Below, one piece after another: positions 28,228 to 38,211 of a stretch of 64,000 nucleotides of DNA. The DNA comes from Chitinophaga pinensis. GTDB lineage: Bacteria > Bacteroidota > Bacteroidia > Chitinophagales > UBA10324. Every line of letters starts with the position of its first letter. Position 1 is the stretch's first letter. The position numbers were made by a program, and so were the translations under genes. The notes beneath the pieces are model-generated. The model saw only the letters and a list, made by a program, of their open reading frames with translations, did not search any database and had not been told where the DNA came from. The stretch is from NCBI GenBank assembly GCA_945903305.1, contig CAMDOA010000005.1, positions 1 through 64,000 of the forward strand, given 5' to 3'.

Positions 28228-28297
28228 AAAATATAAATTAATACGCTATCAAGTTAACCTGAAACAATAAACACAAAACATTTTAACTCTTAGCCAA

Positions 28298-28858
28298 ATG
28301 GCACTCGATACAAATACAGTACAGGCAAAAATAGTAGCACCACCACTTGGAGTTGGCGGTCCCGGTTACTATGCCACCAGTTTTGATAAAGCAATTGGAT
28401 TGGCAAAACAATATTCCATTTGGCCATTGCCATTTGCAACTTCATGTTGCGGAATTGAATTTATGGCCACCATGGGACCGCATTATGATTTGTCGCGCTT
28501 CGGTGCCGAGCGATTAAGTTTCTCGCCACGCCAGGCAGATTTATTAATGGTGATGGGAACCATTGCAAAAAAAATGGGTCCTGTTTTAAAACAGGTATAT
28601 GAACAAATGGCTGAGCCACGCTGGGTCATTGCAGTAGGCGCATGTGCATCGAGCGGTGGAATTTTTGATACTTATTCCGTGCTACAAGGAATCGACCAGA
28701 TTATTCCTGTTGATGTTTATGTACCCGGTTGCCCGCCGCGCCCTGAGCAAATTATTGATGGCTTCATGCGCATACAGGATTTGGTTCATAACGAATCGCA
28801 GCGTCGCCGAAACTCACCCGAATACAAAGCATTATTGGAATCATACGGAATAAGATGA
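28298..28858 (+). CDS. nuoB: NADH-quinone oxidoreductase subunit B
   Basis: A 186-residue peripheral subunit that holds cluster N2, the last iron-sulfur centre before quinone. The ligands are visible as the adjacent cysteine pair in TSCCGIEFM, the cysteine in VGACASSGG and the one in [10 protein letters not shown]. The stop overlaps the nuoC start by four bases (ATGA), so the two are translationally coupled. Confidence 0.97.
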   Translation: MALDTNTVQAKIVAPPLGVGGPGYYATSFDKAIGLAKQYSIWPLPFATSCCGIEFMATMGPHYDLSRFGAERLSFSPRQADLLMVMGTIAKKMGPVLKQVYEQMAEPRWVIAVGACASSGGIFDTYSVLQGIDQIIPVDVYVPGCPPRPEQIIDGFMRIQDLVHNESQRRRNSPEYKALLESYGIR

Positions 28859-29379
28859 ACGAAACAATTGATTATAAAAAAGTAACAGAACGGATTGCTG
28901 AAAAATTCGGAGCAAAAGTTCATTCACCCGAAGAACCGTATGGGATGTTGACTTTGCGAACAGATAAAGATTCAATCATACCATTACTTCAATTTCTTCG
29001 AGATGATGAAGCCATGCAGTTTATTTTCCTCACTGATGTTTGCGCCGTTCATTTTCCAGATAAAGCCGAAAAATTCGAAGTGGTTTATCACATTCATTCT
29101 TTAATGCACAATCTTCGGGTAAGAATAAAAGTTGCCCTAAGTGGCGAACCAAAAATTCCAACCGCTGTCAATGTATTCAAAGGAGCGAATTGGATGGAAC
29201 GCGAAACATATGATTTCTATGGAGTGATTTTCGAAGGGCATCCGAATCTAAAACGGATTTTAAATGTTGATGAAATGACAATATTTCCAATGAGGAAAGA
29301 ATATCCATTGGAAGATAACACGCGCATTGATAAAGACGATAAAATGTTTGGAAGGATAAATGTGAACCGTGAAAACTAA
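28855..29379 (+). CDS. nuoC: NADH-quinone oxidoreductase subunit C
   Basis: A 174-residue peripheral-arm subunit. The family signature [20 protein letters not shown] is complete and is followed by PLEDN. Separate nuoC and nuoD genes, rather than the fused nuoCD of enterobacteria, fit Bacteroidota. It overlaps nuoB by four bases and ends six bases before nuoD. Confidence 0.95.
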   Translation: MNETIDYKKVTERIAEKFGAKVHSPEEPYGMLTLRTDKDSIIPLLQFLRDDEAMQFIFLTDVCAVHFPDKAEKFEVVYHIHSLMHNLRVRIKVALSGEPKIPTAVNVFKGANWMERETYDFYGVIFEGHPNLKRILNVDEMTIFPMRKEYPLEDNTRIDKDDKMFGRINVNREN

Positions 29380-29384
29380 AACAG

Positions 29385-30590
29385 ATGAGCAAACAGGATC
29401 ACATTAAACATTCAGCCGACTCTTTAGAAAAAGAGACCATCACCCTCAATATCGGACCAACTCATCCAGCCACTCATGGCGTGTTTCAGAACATTGTTGA
29501 GATAGATGGAGAACGAATTGTCAGCGGCGATTCAACCATTGGATACATACACCGCGCGTTCGAAAAAATTGCCGAACACCGTCCGTTTTATCAGGTAACA
29601 CCTTTAACCGACAGATTAAATTATTGCAGCTCTCCAATTAATAATATGGGCTGGCACATGACCGTTGAAAAATTGCTCGGTGTACAAGTACCAAAGCGCG
29701 CACAATACCTGCGAGTAATCATTATGGAACTTGCCCGCATTGCCGATCACATAGTATGCAACAGTGTAATTGGAGTCGATACCGGCGCACTCACCGGCTT
29801 CACCTATGTGTTTCAATGGCGCGAAAAAATTTATGAAATATGGGAAGAAGTTTGCGGCGCCCGACTCACCACTAACATTGGAAGAGTGGGCGGTATGGAG
29901 CGCGACTTCAACGAAATTGCATTTAAAAAACTCGAAGAGTTTCTGCGCGATTTTCCAAAAGGATGGAAGGAGTTTGAAAATTTATTGGTGCGCAATAGAA
30001 TATTTATGGACAGAACGCAAACGGTTCCCACTACTCCTGAATTTGCATTGCAATATGGTTTCACCGGCCCAAACCTGCGCGCAACAGGCGTTGATTACGA
30101 TGTGCGTGTTATGAGTCCTTACAGTAGCTACGAAGATTTTGAATTCAACATACCGGTAGGAACTAAGGGAGATACTTACGACCGCTTCATGGTTCGCAAC
30201 CAGGAAATATGGGAGAGTTTAAAAATCATTCGTCAGGCATTGGATAAATTACCAGCCGGACCTTATCATGCTGATGCACCACAGTTTTATCTTCCTCCAA
30301 AAGCAGAGGTGTATAATAACATGGAAGCGCTCATCTACCACTTCAAAATTGTAATGGGTGAAATTGATGCACCAAAAGGAGAGGTGTATCATTCAGTTGA
30401 AGGTGGTAACGGTGAACTTGGATTTTATTTAATCAGCGATGGTGGTCGCGCAGCTTATCGCTTGCATTTCCGTCGTCCGTGTTTTATTTATTACCAGGCA
30501 TTTACTGAAATGGTAAAAGGTTGCTTGCTGTCCGATGCTATTGTTGCCATGAGTAGTATGAACATTATTGCCGGTGAATTGGACGCATAA
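29385..30590 (+). CDS. nuoD: NADH-quinone oxidoreductase subunit D
   Basis: A 401-residue subunit forming, with NuoB, the quinone pocket. The start has the GPTHPATHGVF loop whose histidine and a downstream tyrosine contact quinone. GRVGGMERDF and the closing SMNIIAGELDA are also as expected. It lacks nickel-ligand cysteines, as complex I proteins do in contrast to hydrogenases. Confidence 0.97.
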   Translation: MSKQDHIKHSADSLEKETITLNIGPTHPATHGVFQNIVEIDGERIVSGDSTIGYIHRAFEKIAEHRPFYQVTPLTDRLNYCSSPINNMGWHMTVEKLLGVQVPKRAQYLRVIIMELARIADHIVCNSVIGVDTGALTGFTYVFQWREKIYEIWEEVCGARLTTNIGRVGGMERDFNEIAFKKLEEFLRDFPKGWKEFENLLVRNRIFMDRTQTVPTTPEFALQYGFTGPNLRATGVDYDVRVMSPYSSYEDFEFNIPVGTKGDTYDRFMVRNQEIWESLKIIRQALDKLPAGPYHADAPQFYLPPKAEVYNNMEALIYHFKIVMGEIDAPKGEVYHSVEGGNGELGFYLISDGGRAAYRLHFRRPCFIYYQAFTEMVKGCLLSDAIVAMSSMNIIAGELDA

Positions 30591-30662
30591 TTTTGATTTG
30601 ATAATGAAGTTCGACAGAGAAAGTTTTTTCAATTTTTAATATTTAATTTTTGATTTAATAAA

Positions 30663-31190
30663 ATGCTTGCCGTAAAAACTAACAAACCATTTAATCCTTC
30701 CGAAGAAATTCAGAATCAGATTCGTGGTGTAATGGATCAATATCCCGAAGGAAAAAGCAAATCTGCTTTGCTGCCGGTATTACACATTGTGCAAAATGAA
30801 AATGCAGGATGGTTGAGCGTGGAAGCAATGGATAAGGTTGCGGAGCTGATGAACCTGCGCCCGATTGAAGTTTATGAAGTGGCAACATTTTATTCTATGT
30901 ATAATCTCAAACCCGTTGGAAAATTTCTGTTGGAAGTATGCCACACAGGTCCATGTGCCATTATGAAAGGAGAGTGGTTGATTGATTATCTGAAAAGGAA
31001 ATTGAAAATAAGTATTGGTGAAACAACTTCTGATGGATTGTTCACTTTAAAAACTGTTGAGTGCCTCGGCGCTTGCGGTTATGCTCCTATGATGCAAATC
31101 GGAGAATATTATTACGAGCATTTAAACTCAGAAGAAAAAGTTGACAAATTGTTGGAGGATTTTAGAATGAAAGGATTTAACAGGAACTGA
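30663..31190 (+). CDS. nuoE: NADH-quinone oxidoreductase subunit E
   Basis: A 175-residue thioredoxin-fold subunit of the NADH-oxidising module carrying a [2Fe-2S] cluster. The four ligands lie in CHTGPC (Cx4C) and CLGAC (Cx3C). The helical N-terminal part VYEVATFYSMYNLKPVG is typical. It ends one base before nuoF begins. Confidence 0.96.
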   Translation: MLAVKTNKPFNPSEEIQNQIRGVMDQYPEGKSKSALLPVLHIVQNENAGWLSVEAMDKVAELMNLRPIEVYEVATFYSMYNLKPVGKFLLEVCHTGPCAIMKGEWLIDYLKRKLKISIGETTSDGLFTLKTVECLGACGYAPMMQIGEYYYEHLNSEEKVDKLLEDFRMKGFNRN

Positions 31191-31191
31191 T

Positions 31192-32550
31192 ATGGCAAAG
31201 AAAATTTTACTCGAACACATTGATAAACCCGGAATAAAATCTTACGAAGTATATCGGCAGCAAGGCGGATACAATTCTGTTGAGAAAGCTTTGCGCGAAA
31301 TGAAACCCGCCGATATTGTGGAAGAAGTAAAGAAGAGTGGATTGCGTGGTCGTGGTGGCGCAGGATTTCCAACCGGAATGAAGTGGAGTTTCATTGACAA
31401 AAAATCCGGCAACCTTCGCTACCTCGTTTGCAATGCCGACGAAAGCGAACCCGGAACTTTCAAAGATAGATTTTTAATGGAGTTCATTCCTCACCTGTTG
31501 ATTGAAGGAATGATTACATCAAGCATCGCGCTCGAAAGCAATCTCGGATTCATTTATATCCGCGGCGAATTCCGTTGGATAAAAACAATTCTTGAAAATG
31601 CCATTGCCGAAGCACGCGCAGCCGGCTGGCTCGGACATAACATTCTTGGAACAGGATATAGTTTGGAACTTGTCGTGCACCCCGGAGCAGGCGCTTACAT
31701 CTGCGGCGAAGAAACTGCGCTGCTCGAATCCCTCGAAGGCAAAAGAGGATTGCCAAGAATCAAACCTCCCTTCCCTGCCGTGAAAGGTTTGTATGGAAAT
31801 CCAACAGTGGTGAATAATGTGGAAACCATTGCAGCCGTTCCGTGGATAATAAATAATGGCGGCGATGCTTACGCAAAAATCGGAATCGGTCGCAGCACTG
31901 GAACAAAATTGATTTCTGCTTGCGGAAACATCAACAAGCCTGGTGTGTATGAAATTGAATTAGGATTACAGGTTGATGAATTTTTAAACTCTGATGAATA
32001 TTGCGGAGGAGTGTTGGATGGAAAAATGTTGAAGGCAGTTGTGGCAGGTGGTTCATCTGTTCCTATTCTTCCTGCCGAGTTATTTTTCAAAACAAAAAAA
32101 GGCGAACCGCGCCTCATGAGTTACGAATCACTCAGCGATGGCGGTTTCGAAAGCGGCACCATGCTCGGCTCCGGAGGTTTCATAGTTTATGATGAAGACC
32201 AGTGTATTGTTCGCAACACATGGAACTTTACACGCTTTTATCATCACGAAAGTTGCGGTCAATGTAGTCCGTGCCGTGAAGGAACCGGCTGGATGGAAAA
32301 AGTCCTGCACAATCTCGAAAGCGGTCACGGCAAACTCAGCGATGTTGATTTACTCTGGGACATTCAGAAAAAAATTGACGGCAACACCATCTGTCCCCTC
32401 GGCGATGCAGCCGCATGGCCCGTTGCAAGCGCCATCCGTCATTTCCGCGAAGAATTCGAGTGGCATGTTGAACATCCGCACGATGCACAAAAAAGAAATT
32501 ACGGTTTGTTAAAATCAACAAAGGAATATTTTGTTGCCTCAGCAATTTGA
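31192..32550 (+). CDS. nuoF: NADH-quinone oxidoreductase subunit F
   Basis: A 452-residue subunit that binds NADH and FMN and takes the first two electrons. The flavin site GRGGAGFPTGMKWSF, the NAD-contact CNADESEPGTFKDR and the [4Fe-4S] ligands CGQCSPCREG plus the later ICPLGD are all present. Length is normal for the family. Confidence 0.97.
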   Translation: MAKKILLEHIDKPGIKSYEVYRQQGGYNSVEKALREMKPADIVEEVKKSGLRGRGGAGFPTGMKWSFIDKKSGNLRYLVCNADESEPGTFKDRFLMEFIPHLLIEGMITSSIALESNLGFIYIRGEFRWIKTILENAIAEARAAGWLGHNILGTGYSLELVVHPGAGAYICGEETALLESLEGKRGLPRIKPPFPAVKGLYGNPTVVNNVETIAAVPWIINNGGDAYAKIGIGRSTGTKLISACGNINKPGVYEIELGLQVDEFLNSDEYCGGVLDGKMLKAVVAGGSSVPILPAELFFKTKKGEPRLMSYESLSDGGFESGTMLGSGGFIVYDEDQCIVRNTWNFTRFYHHESCGQCSPCREGTGWMEKVLHNLESGHGKLSDVDLLWDIQKKIDGNTICPLGDAAAWPVASAIRHFREEFEWHVEHPHDAQKRNYGLLKSTKEYFVASAI

Positions 32551-32564
32551 AATAAAAATTAGAA

Positions 32565-33539
32565 ATGAAAGTTACAATTGACAACATAGAAATTGAAGTT
32601 GAGGCAGGTACCACAATCATGAACGCCGCACGCAAAGTCGGCGGCGAAATCGTTCCACCTGCAATGTGCTACTACACATCGCTAAAAGGAAGCGGCGGAA
32701 AATGCAGAGCCTGTCTCGTAAAAGTTTCTCAGGGCTCCACTGCCGACCCGCGACCAATGCCAAAATTGGTTGCAAGTTGCTGCACCACTGTGCAGGAAGG
32801 AATGGTAGTGCAAAACATCACCTCACCCGAAGTATTAGAAACAAGAAAAGGAATTGTAGAATTTCTCCTCATCAATCATCCGCTCGATTGCCCCATCTGC
32901 GACCAGGCAGGCGAATGTGATTTACAGAATTTTGCTTTCGACCACGGTCGTCAGAAAACACGATATGATTTTGAGCGCCGCACTTTCGATGTCATAAATA
33001 TTGGCGAGGATATAAAGTTGCACATGACCCGTTGCATACTTTGTTATCGCTGCACAATGGTGGCCGACCAACTAACCGACGGACGCGAGCACGGCATTCT
33101 ATGGCGCGGCGATAAATCTGAAATCAGCACCTACATACAAAAAGCAGTGGAAAATGATTTTAGCGGAAACATGATTGATGTGTGCCCGGTTGGTGCTCTT
33201 ACTGATAAACATTTTCGTTTCCGCAATCGTGTTTGGTTTTTAAATCCGATGGATGCGCATCGCGATTGCAAGAAGTGTTCAGGCAAAGTAGTGTTGTGGA
33301 TGCGCGGCGAAGAAATTTATCGCGTGACCGGAAGGAAGGACCAGCATGCTGAGCTAAAAGAATTCATATGCAACGATTGCCGCTTCGAAAATTACGATAC
33401 AAAGAACTGGACCATTGAAGGACCGCGCGAAATTGAAAATGAAAGCGTGATAAATTCTAATCACTATGAAGAAGGAACAAAGGCATTACCCAAAGAACTT
33501 TTTTCGAAATTGAACAATGAGAAATGGGGGGATTTTTAA
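32565..33539 (+). CDS. nuoG: NADH-quinone oxidoreductase subunit G, short form
   Basis: At 324 residues this is only the iron-sulfur part of NuoG (the full-length family is about 700-900). It holds a [2Fe-2S] ferredoxin domain (GKCRACLVKV, ASCCTT), the His-Cys cluster segment HPLDCPICDQAGECDLQ and a [4Fe-4S] segment (CILCYRC ... DVCPVGA). The molybdopterin-like C-terminal domain is absent. Some Bacteroidota carry NuoG of this length (recalled), and the ORF ends cleanly 15 bases before nuoH, so this looks like a natural form, not a truncation. Confidence 0.93.
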   Translation: MKVTIDNIEIEVEAGTTIMNAARKVGGEIVPPAMCYYTSLKGSGGKCRACLVKVSQGSTADPRPMPKLVASCCTTVQEGMVVQNITSPEVLETRKGIVEFLLINHPLDCPICDQAGECDLQNFAFDHGRQKTRYDFERRTFDVINIGEDIKLHMTRCILCYRCTMVADQLTDGREHGILWRGDKSEISTYIQKAVENDFSGNMIDVCPVGALTDKHFRFRNRVWFLNPMDAHRDCKKCSGKVVLWMRGEEIYRVTGRKDQHAELKEFICNDCRFENYDTKNWTIEGPREIENESVINSNHYEEGTKALPKELFSKLNNEKWGDF

Positions 33540-33554
33540 ACTGAAATTAACTAA

Positions 33555-34616
33555 ATGGAAACAATCATAAATTTTCTTCCATCGATTATAATCATCGTAA
33601 TAATGTTCGCGGTGACTTTGCTTATTGCATTGTATTCGACTTACGGCGAACGAAAAGTTGCGGCATTTCTGCAAGACAGAATCGGGCCAAATCGCGCCGG
33701 CCCGTGGGGATTGTTACAACCATTTGCTGATGGAGTGAAAATGTTTACCAAGGAAGAAATCATTCCGGTTGCTTCTAATAAATTTTTGTTCGTACTCGGT
33801 CCAAGCATCGCAATGGTTTGTTGCCTGATGACCGGAGTAGTGTTGCCATGGGGAGCAGAATTAACTTTGTTCGGTCGAACATTTTATTTGCAGGCAGTTG
33901 ATTTAAATGTTGGTGTGTTGTATGTTTTTGCAGTTGTATCTGTTTCGGTTTACGGAATTATGATTGGTGGCTGGGCATCAAACAACAAGTGGTCGCTGAT
34001 GGGAGCCATTCGTGGATCATCGCAAATTATCAGTTACGAATTGTCAATGGGCTTATCAATCATCGCACTGGTGTTAATGACCGGAACATTAAGTTTTCGT
34101 GACATAGTTGAACAACAACACGGAGGAATTATGCATTGGAATTTTTTAATGCAGCCGTTGAGTTTTCTCATCTTTTTAATTTGTGCTTTTGCTGAATGCA
34201 ATCGTTCACCATTTGATTTACCTGAATGTGAAACTGAATTGGTTGGAGGTTTTCATACCGAATATTCATCAATGAAACTTGGCTTCTATCTTTTCTCAGA
34301 GTACATCAACATGTTTATTTCGTCTGCAGTTATCGCCGCTTTATTTTTTGGCGGATTTAATTTCCCCGGAATGGATTGGCTGCTCGAGACCACTCAATCA
34401 CAAAACATAGTTACACTGGTTGGTGTGGGGGCCTACTTCTTAAAAATTTTCTTCTTCATCTTTTTCTTCATGTGGGTTCGCTGGACAATTCCAAGATTCC
34501 GATATGACCAGTTAATGAATTTAGGATGGAAAGGATTAATTCCATTAGCATTGATTAACCTTGCAGTAATGGCTGTAATTGAAATGTTAAAACATCAACA
34601 CGCTTTTGGATTTTAG
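33555..34616 (+). CDS. nuoH: NADH-quinone oxidoreductase subunit H
   Basis: A 353-residue membrane subunit with eight or so helices that joins the quinone site to the proton channels. The signature loop ECNRSPFDLPECETELVGGF is complete, with the acidic residues of the quinone chamber, as are GPNRAGPWGLLQPFADGVK at the start and the aromatic-rich C-terminal helices. Confidence 0.97.
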   Translation: METIINFLPSIIIIVIMFAVTLLIALYSTYGERKVAAFLQDRIGPNRAGPWGLLQPFADGVKMFTKEEIIPVASNKFLFVLGPSIAMVCCLMTGVVLPWGAELTLFGRTFYLQAVDLNVGVLYVFAVVSVSVYGIMIGGWASNNKWSLMGAIRGSSQIISYELSMGLSIIALVLMTGTLSFRDIVEQQHGGIMHWNFLMQPLSFLIFLICAFAECNRSPFDLPECETELVGGFHTEYSSMKLGFYLFSEYINMFISSAVIAALFFGGFNFPGMDWLLETTQSQNIVTLVGVGAYFLKIFFFIFFFMWVRWTIPRFRYDQLMNLGWKGLIPLALINLAVMAVIEMLKHQHAFGF

Positions 34617-34664
34617 AACCTAACAACTAATCACTAACAACGAACAACTAACAACTAATAAAGA

Positions 34665-35213
34665 ATGCAAACATCATTCACCAATAGAAAACAGGTACTG
34701 GAACAAAAGGAGATGAACATTTGGGAACGGATGTACTTACCAGCTATTGTAAAAGGAATGGCAATAACAATCAGTCACTTTTTTCGCAAACCGGCAACCA
34801 TCAGGTGGCCTGAACAGAAACGAACAGTTAGTGAAGCATATCGCGGATTGCATATTTTAAAGCGTGATGAAATTGGCGCGGAGCGTTGTACTGCCTGTGG
34901 GTTGTGTGCACTTGCTTGCCCTGCCGAAGCAATTACTATGGAAGCTGCTGAAAGAAAGCCTGGAGAAGAAAGTTTGTATCGTGAAGAAAAATATGCTAGC
35001 AAGTACGAGATAAATATGTTGCGCTGCATCTTCTGTGGTTTCTGCGAAGAAGCCTGTCCAAAAGCAGCCATTTACCTCGAAGAAGATTTTGCAGTAGCAA
35101 ATTACACACGCGATACTTTCATTTACGGAAAGGATAGATTGGTTGAAAAACCAAAACAAGGAACAAAAGCTTTCGAAATTGTGAAAGTGGGAAGAGAAAG
35201 AGAATTGAGTTAA
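34665..35213 (+). CDS. nuoI: NADH-quinone oxidoreductase subunit I
   Basis: A 182-residue subunit carrying two [4Fe-4S] clusters (N6a and N6b) that relay electrons toward N2. Both binding motifs are intact: CTACGLCALACP and CIFCGFCEEACP. The leader before its ATG is a G-poor, repetitive stretch (ACTAACAACGAACAACTAAC) unlike the other gaps in the cluster. Confidence 0.96.
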   Translation: MQTSFTNRKQVLEQKEMNIWERMYLPAIVKGMAITISHFFRKPATIRWPEQKRTVSEAYRGLHILKRDEIGAERCTACGLCALACPAEAITMEAAERKPGEESLYREEKYASKYEINMLRCIFCGFCEEACPKAAIYLEEDFAVANYTRDTFIYGKDRLVEKPKQGTKAFEIVKVGRERELS

Positions 35214-35287
35214 TTCTTTTTGGCAAATGAAACTCCATCATCAAATCATAAATGAATCAATAATCTAAAATCTCAACTCTAAAACAA

Positions 35288-35791
35288 ATGTTGTCTTCTC
35301 TCTTTTACTTCCTCGCATTTGTCTCCATCTTTTTCGCATTTATGGTGGTTGTAAGTAAAAATCCTGTGCATAGTGTATTGTATCTTATTCTGACTTTCTT
35401 CACAGTTGCAGGTCATTACCTTTTATTGAATGCGCAATTTCTAGCACTTGTACATATTGTTGTTTATGCAGGAGCTATAATGGTTTTATTTCTTTTCGTA
35501 ATTATGTTGTTAAACCTTAATGCGGAAAAAGAGCCAATTAATACCAACTTAATGAAATTCGCTGGTGCAATTGCCGGAGGAAGTTTAATGCTGGTATTAA
35601 TTGCAGTATTTTCAAAAATAAATACCTTAGAACCTGCACATGCTGCAAATACACAAATCGGTTTGATAAAAAATTTGGGTATGGTTTTATATACAGAGTA
35701 CATTTTACCGTTTGAGATCGCGTCAATTTTATTTTTAGTCTCAATGATTGGGGCAGTGATATTGGCAAAAAAAAATCCACATACTTCTTAA
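35288..35791 (+). CDS. nuoJ: NADH-quinone oxidoreductase subunit J
   Basis: A 167-residue membrane subunit with five hydrophobic helices. Family features include [11 protein letters not shown] in the second helix and the glycine-rich pi-bulge helix [17 protein letters not shown]. Helix three moves during turnover and helps couple electron transfer to proton pumping. Confidence 0.95.
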   Translation: MLSSLFYFLAFVSIFFAFMVVVSKNPVHSVLYLILTFFTVAGHYLLLNAQFLALVHIVVYAGAIMVLFLFVIMLLNLNAEKEPINTNLMKFAGAIAGGSLMLVLIAVFSKINTLEPAHAANTQIGLIKNLGMVLYTEYILPFEIASILFLVSMIGAVILAKKNPHTS

Positions 35792-35808
35792 ATATAAAAG
35801 TTTTCAAA

Positions 35809-36129
35809 ATGAATAATATATTTTCCACTGTTCCAATTCAGCACTATATAATTCTTTCAGCTGTTTTATTCTCAATTGGTGTAATAGGTGTACTTACACG
35901 CCGGAATGCAATTATCATTTTTATGTCAGTTGAAATCATGCTCAACTCTGTAAATCTTTTGCTTGCTGCTTTCTCTACTTATCATAACGATGCAGCCGGA
36001 CAAATTTTTGTTTTCTTCATTATGGCAGTTGCCGCAGCTGAAGTGGCTGTGGGTCTTGCAATTATTGTGATGATTTATCGAAACATTAATACCGTTGATA
36101 TTAATGATTTGAATAGGTTAAAAGGATAG
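35809..36129 (+). CDS. nuoK: NADH-quinone oxidoreductase subunit K
   Basis: A 106-residue, three-helix membrane subunit homologous to Mrp antiporter MnhC. The conserved membrane glutamates are in [11 protein letters not shown] and [11 protein letters not shown]. It is the last nuo gene of the cluster; nuoL, nuoM and nuoN do not follow and are nowhere in the window. Confidence 0.96.
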   Translation: MNNIFSTVPIQHYIILSAVLFSIGVIGVLTRRNAIIIFMSVEIMLNSVNLLLAAFSTYHNDAAGQIFVFFIMAVAAAEVAVGLAIIVMIYRNINTVDINDLNRLKG

Positions 36130-36262
36130 GAAATTAGAATAAGAATAGTTACAATCTTTAAGTCCGAATTTAATAAGCGGGTTTTTTATTCCGTACTACA
36201 AGAAATTGATTTTATATAATACTCTTCACCCAAAATTATATTTACCAATCAATAGAATTAAC

Positions 36263-37030
36263 ATGAATACCAATAAAGAAATTATAAAAGTTCAGAATTT
36301 ATTTAAACAATACGGAGTTTTCACTGCTGTTAACAGAATCAGTTTTAATGTTTATGAAGGCGAAATTTTTGGATTGCTCGGACCGAATGGAGCAGGCAAA
36401 ACCACTACTCTGGAAATCATTGAAACATTGCGTAATAAATCAGGCGGTGAGGTTTGGGTGGATGGAATGTCAGTTGACGATGAACCGAACGAAATAAAAA
36501 AAATAATTGGAGTTCAATTACAAGCTGCAGGATATTATCCGAGTTTAAATCTCACAGAACTGTTATCACTTTTCAGCGGACTATATAATGTTGACATTGA
36601 TATAATGAAATCATTGAAATCAGTTGGATTGGAAGACAAAGCAAAAGCAAAGTTTAAAGAACTGAGCGGCGGACAAAAACAACGATTCAGTATTGCGACC
36701 ACGCTAATCAACAATCCCAAAATTGTTTTCCTTGATGAACCAACAACTGGATTGGACCCTCAGGCAAGAAGAAATTTGTGGGATTTAATTCGTGGCATTC
36801 GTGATGACGGAACTACCGTTGTTATAACTACCCACTACATGGATGAAGCAGAACAACTATGCGACAGAGTTGGAATAATGGAAGCAGGAAAAATTATGAC
36901 ACTCAATACGCCTGATTCGTTGATTGATGAATTACTTGCCACTGGCTTTACCAAACAAAAAGTTTTTAAGGGTGCAAACCTCGAAGATGTTTTTATCAAT
37001 CTCACAGGACACGAATGGCGAGATGAGTAA
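36263..37030 (+). CDS. ABC-2 type transporter ATPase
   Basis: A 255-residue ATP-binding subunit. Walker A is GPNGAGKTTT, the signature LSGGQKQRFSIA, Walker B IVFLDEPTTGLDP, and the H-loop TTHYMDEAEQ. This class drives drug, polysaccharide or lipid export. The track uses a TTG at 36206; ATG 36263 (MNTNKEIIKVQNLFKQYG) gives the normal start. It is followed by a permease gene 92 bases later, with a REP-like element between them. Confidence 0.93.
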   Translation: MNTNKEIIKVQNLFKQYGVFTAVNRISFNVYEGEIFGLLGPNGAGKTTTLEIIETLRNKSGGEVWVDGMSVDDEPNEIKKIIGVQLQAAGYYPSLNLTELLSLFSGLYNVDIDIMKSLKSVGLEDKAKAKFKELSGGQKQRFSIATTLINNPKIVFLDEPTTGLDPQARRNLWDLIRGIRDDGTTVVITTHYMDEAEQLCDRVGIMEAGKIMTLNTPDSLIDELLATGFTKQKVFKGANLEDVFINLTGHEWRDE

Positions 37031-37034
37031 CGCG

Positions 37035-37078
37035 CTTCGATAAACTAAGGGTGACATGTCAGTCTGAGCTTGTCGAAG
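37035..37078. repeat. Palindromic interspersed element (REP-like)
   Basis: CTTCGATAAACTAAGGGTGACA is an imperfect reverse complement of TGTCAGTCTGAGCTTGTCGAAG, making a near-continuous 44-base palindrome between two genes of one operon. I recall the arm CTTCGACAAGCTCAGACTGACA as widely repeated in Bacteroidota genomes; this was not searched. Confidence 0.65.
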
Positions 37079-37122
37079 GATGATGATTTGATAATGAATT
37101 TAATTTTTTAGAAAGTAATAAA

Positions 37123-38211
37123 ATGAAAAAATATTCTCAGCTGCGGGCGATGCTTGCAATAGCAAAAGCAAGTTTCAGAAGCTCTACACGAAGCCCAAGT
37201 GCAGTAGTGTTCACACTTTTATTCCCACTTATTTTTATTCTCGTTTTTGGATTTATAAGTAACAGCGGTGGTGTTCGGCTGCATGTGGCAATTGATGATA
37301 ACAGCGATACAACCAACGCAATCTTTCAGGAAATAAGATTCAATCAGGCTATTCAACTTTATGCTGACAGTGATTCTGAAATAATTCGTTCGCTGCGAAA
37401 AGGCGATCTGGATGCAATTGTTCATATTGAAAAGATGGATTCAGGTTTTGAAGTAAATGTGGTAACTTCTGATATATCAGTTCAAAACGGAATCCTGTTT
37501 AAGGGAATGGTTAAACAAATTATAAGCGAATTGAATTTGCGTGCAATGCCCGATTTTAATTTGCCTTTTAATATGATTGAACAACCTGTTATTCATGGTC
37601 GCGAATACAAAACAATTGATTTCATTCTTCCCGGTCAGTTAGGCTTTTCATTGCTGAGTACAGGAGTTTTCGGTACTGCATTTGTGTTTTTAAATCTCCG
37701 ACAAACACTTGTTATAAAACGATTTTTCGCCACACCAATCAAGCGACCATACATTGTTTTAGGGGAGGCCTTGAGCCGAATAGTTTTCGGACTAATAGGT
37801 GCAGCATTTATTCTAGCACTCGGCCATTTTGCTTTTGGTTTTACAATGATTCATGGCATTATAACCTTTCTAACAATGATGTTGCTATGTGCGATTGGCT
37901 TAATCATCTTTATGGGATTCGGTTTTGTCGTTAGTGGTTTAGCGAAAAATGAAAGTGCTGTTCCGCCATTGGCAAATCTGATTACACTACCTCAATTTCT
38001 ATTATCAGGAACATTTTTTTCCATCACTAATTTCCCTGATTGGCTGCAACCTTTTTGCAGAGTTTTACCACTCACTTTTTTAAATGATGCCATGCGAAAA
38101 GTTTCGTTCGAAGGCGCTGGTTTTATCGATATCTGGAAAGACCTTGGTGCTTTGGGAATTTGGGGAGTGATAGTTTATGCACTCGCAACTAAATTATTTA
38201 GATGGGAATAA
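37123..38211 (+). CDS. ABC-2 type transporter permease
   Basis: A 362-residue membrane protein with one N-terminal helix ([17 protein letters not shown]), an extracytoplasmic domain of about 140 residues and five or six C-terminal helices, the standard ABC-2 layout. [26 protein letters not shown] is split by a family-typical amphipathic turn before the last helix. With the preceding ATPase it forms an exporter of unknown substrate. Its 3' end overlaps queG on the opposite strand by 18 bases. Confidence 0.92.
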   Translation: MKKYSQLRAMLAIAKASFRSSTRSPSAVVFTLLFPLIFILVFGFISNSGGVRLHVAIDDNSDTTNAIFQEIRFNQAIQLYADSDSEIIRSLRKGDLDAIVHIEKMDSGFEVNVVTSDISVQNGILFKGMVKQIISELNLRAMPDFNLPFNMIEQPVIHGREYKTIDFILPGQLGFSLLSTGVFGTAFVFLNLRQTLVIKRFFATPIKRPYIVLGEALSRIVFGLIGAAFILALGHFAFGFTMIHGIITFLTMMLLCAIGLIIFMGFGFVVSGLAKNESAVPPLANLITLPQFLLSGTFFSITNFPDWLQPFCRVLPLTFLNDAMRKVSFEGAGFIDIWKDLGALGIWGVIVYALATKLFRWE

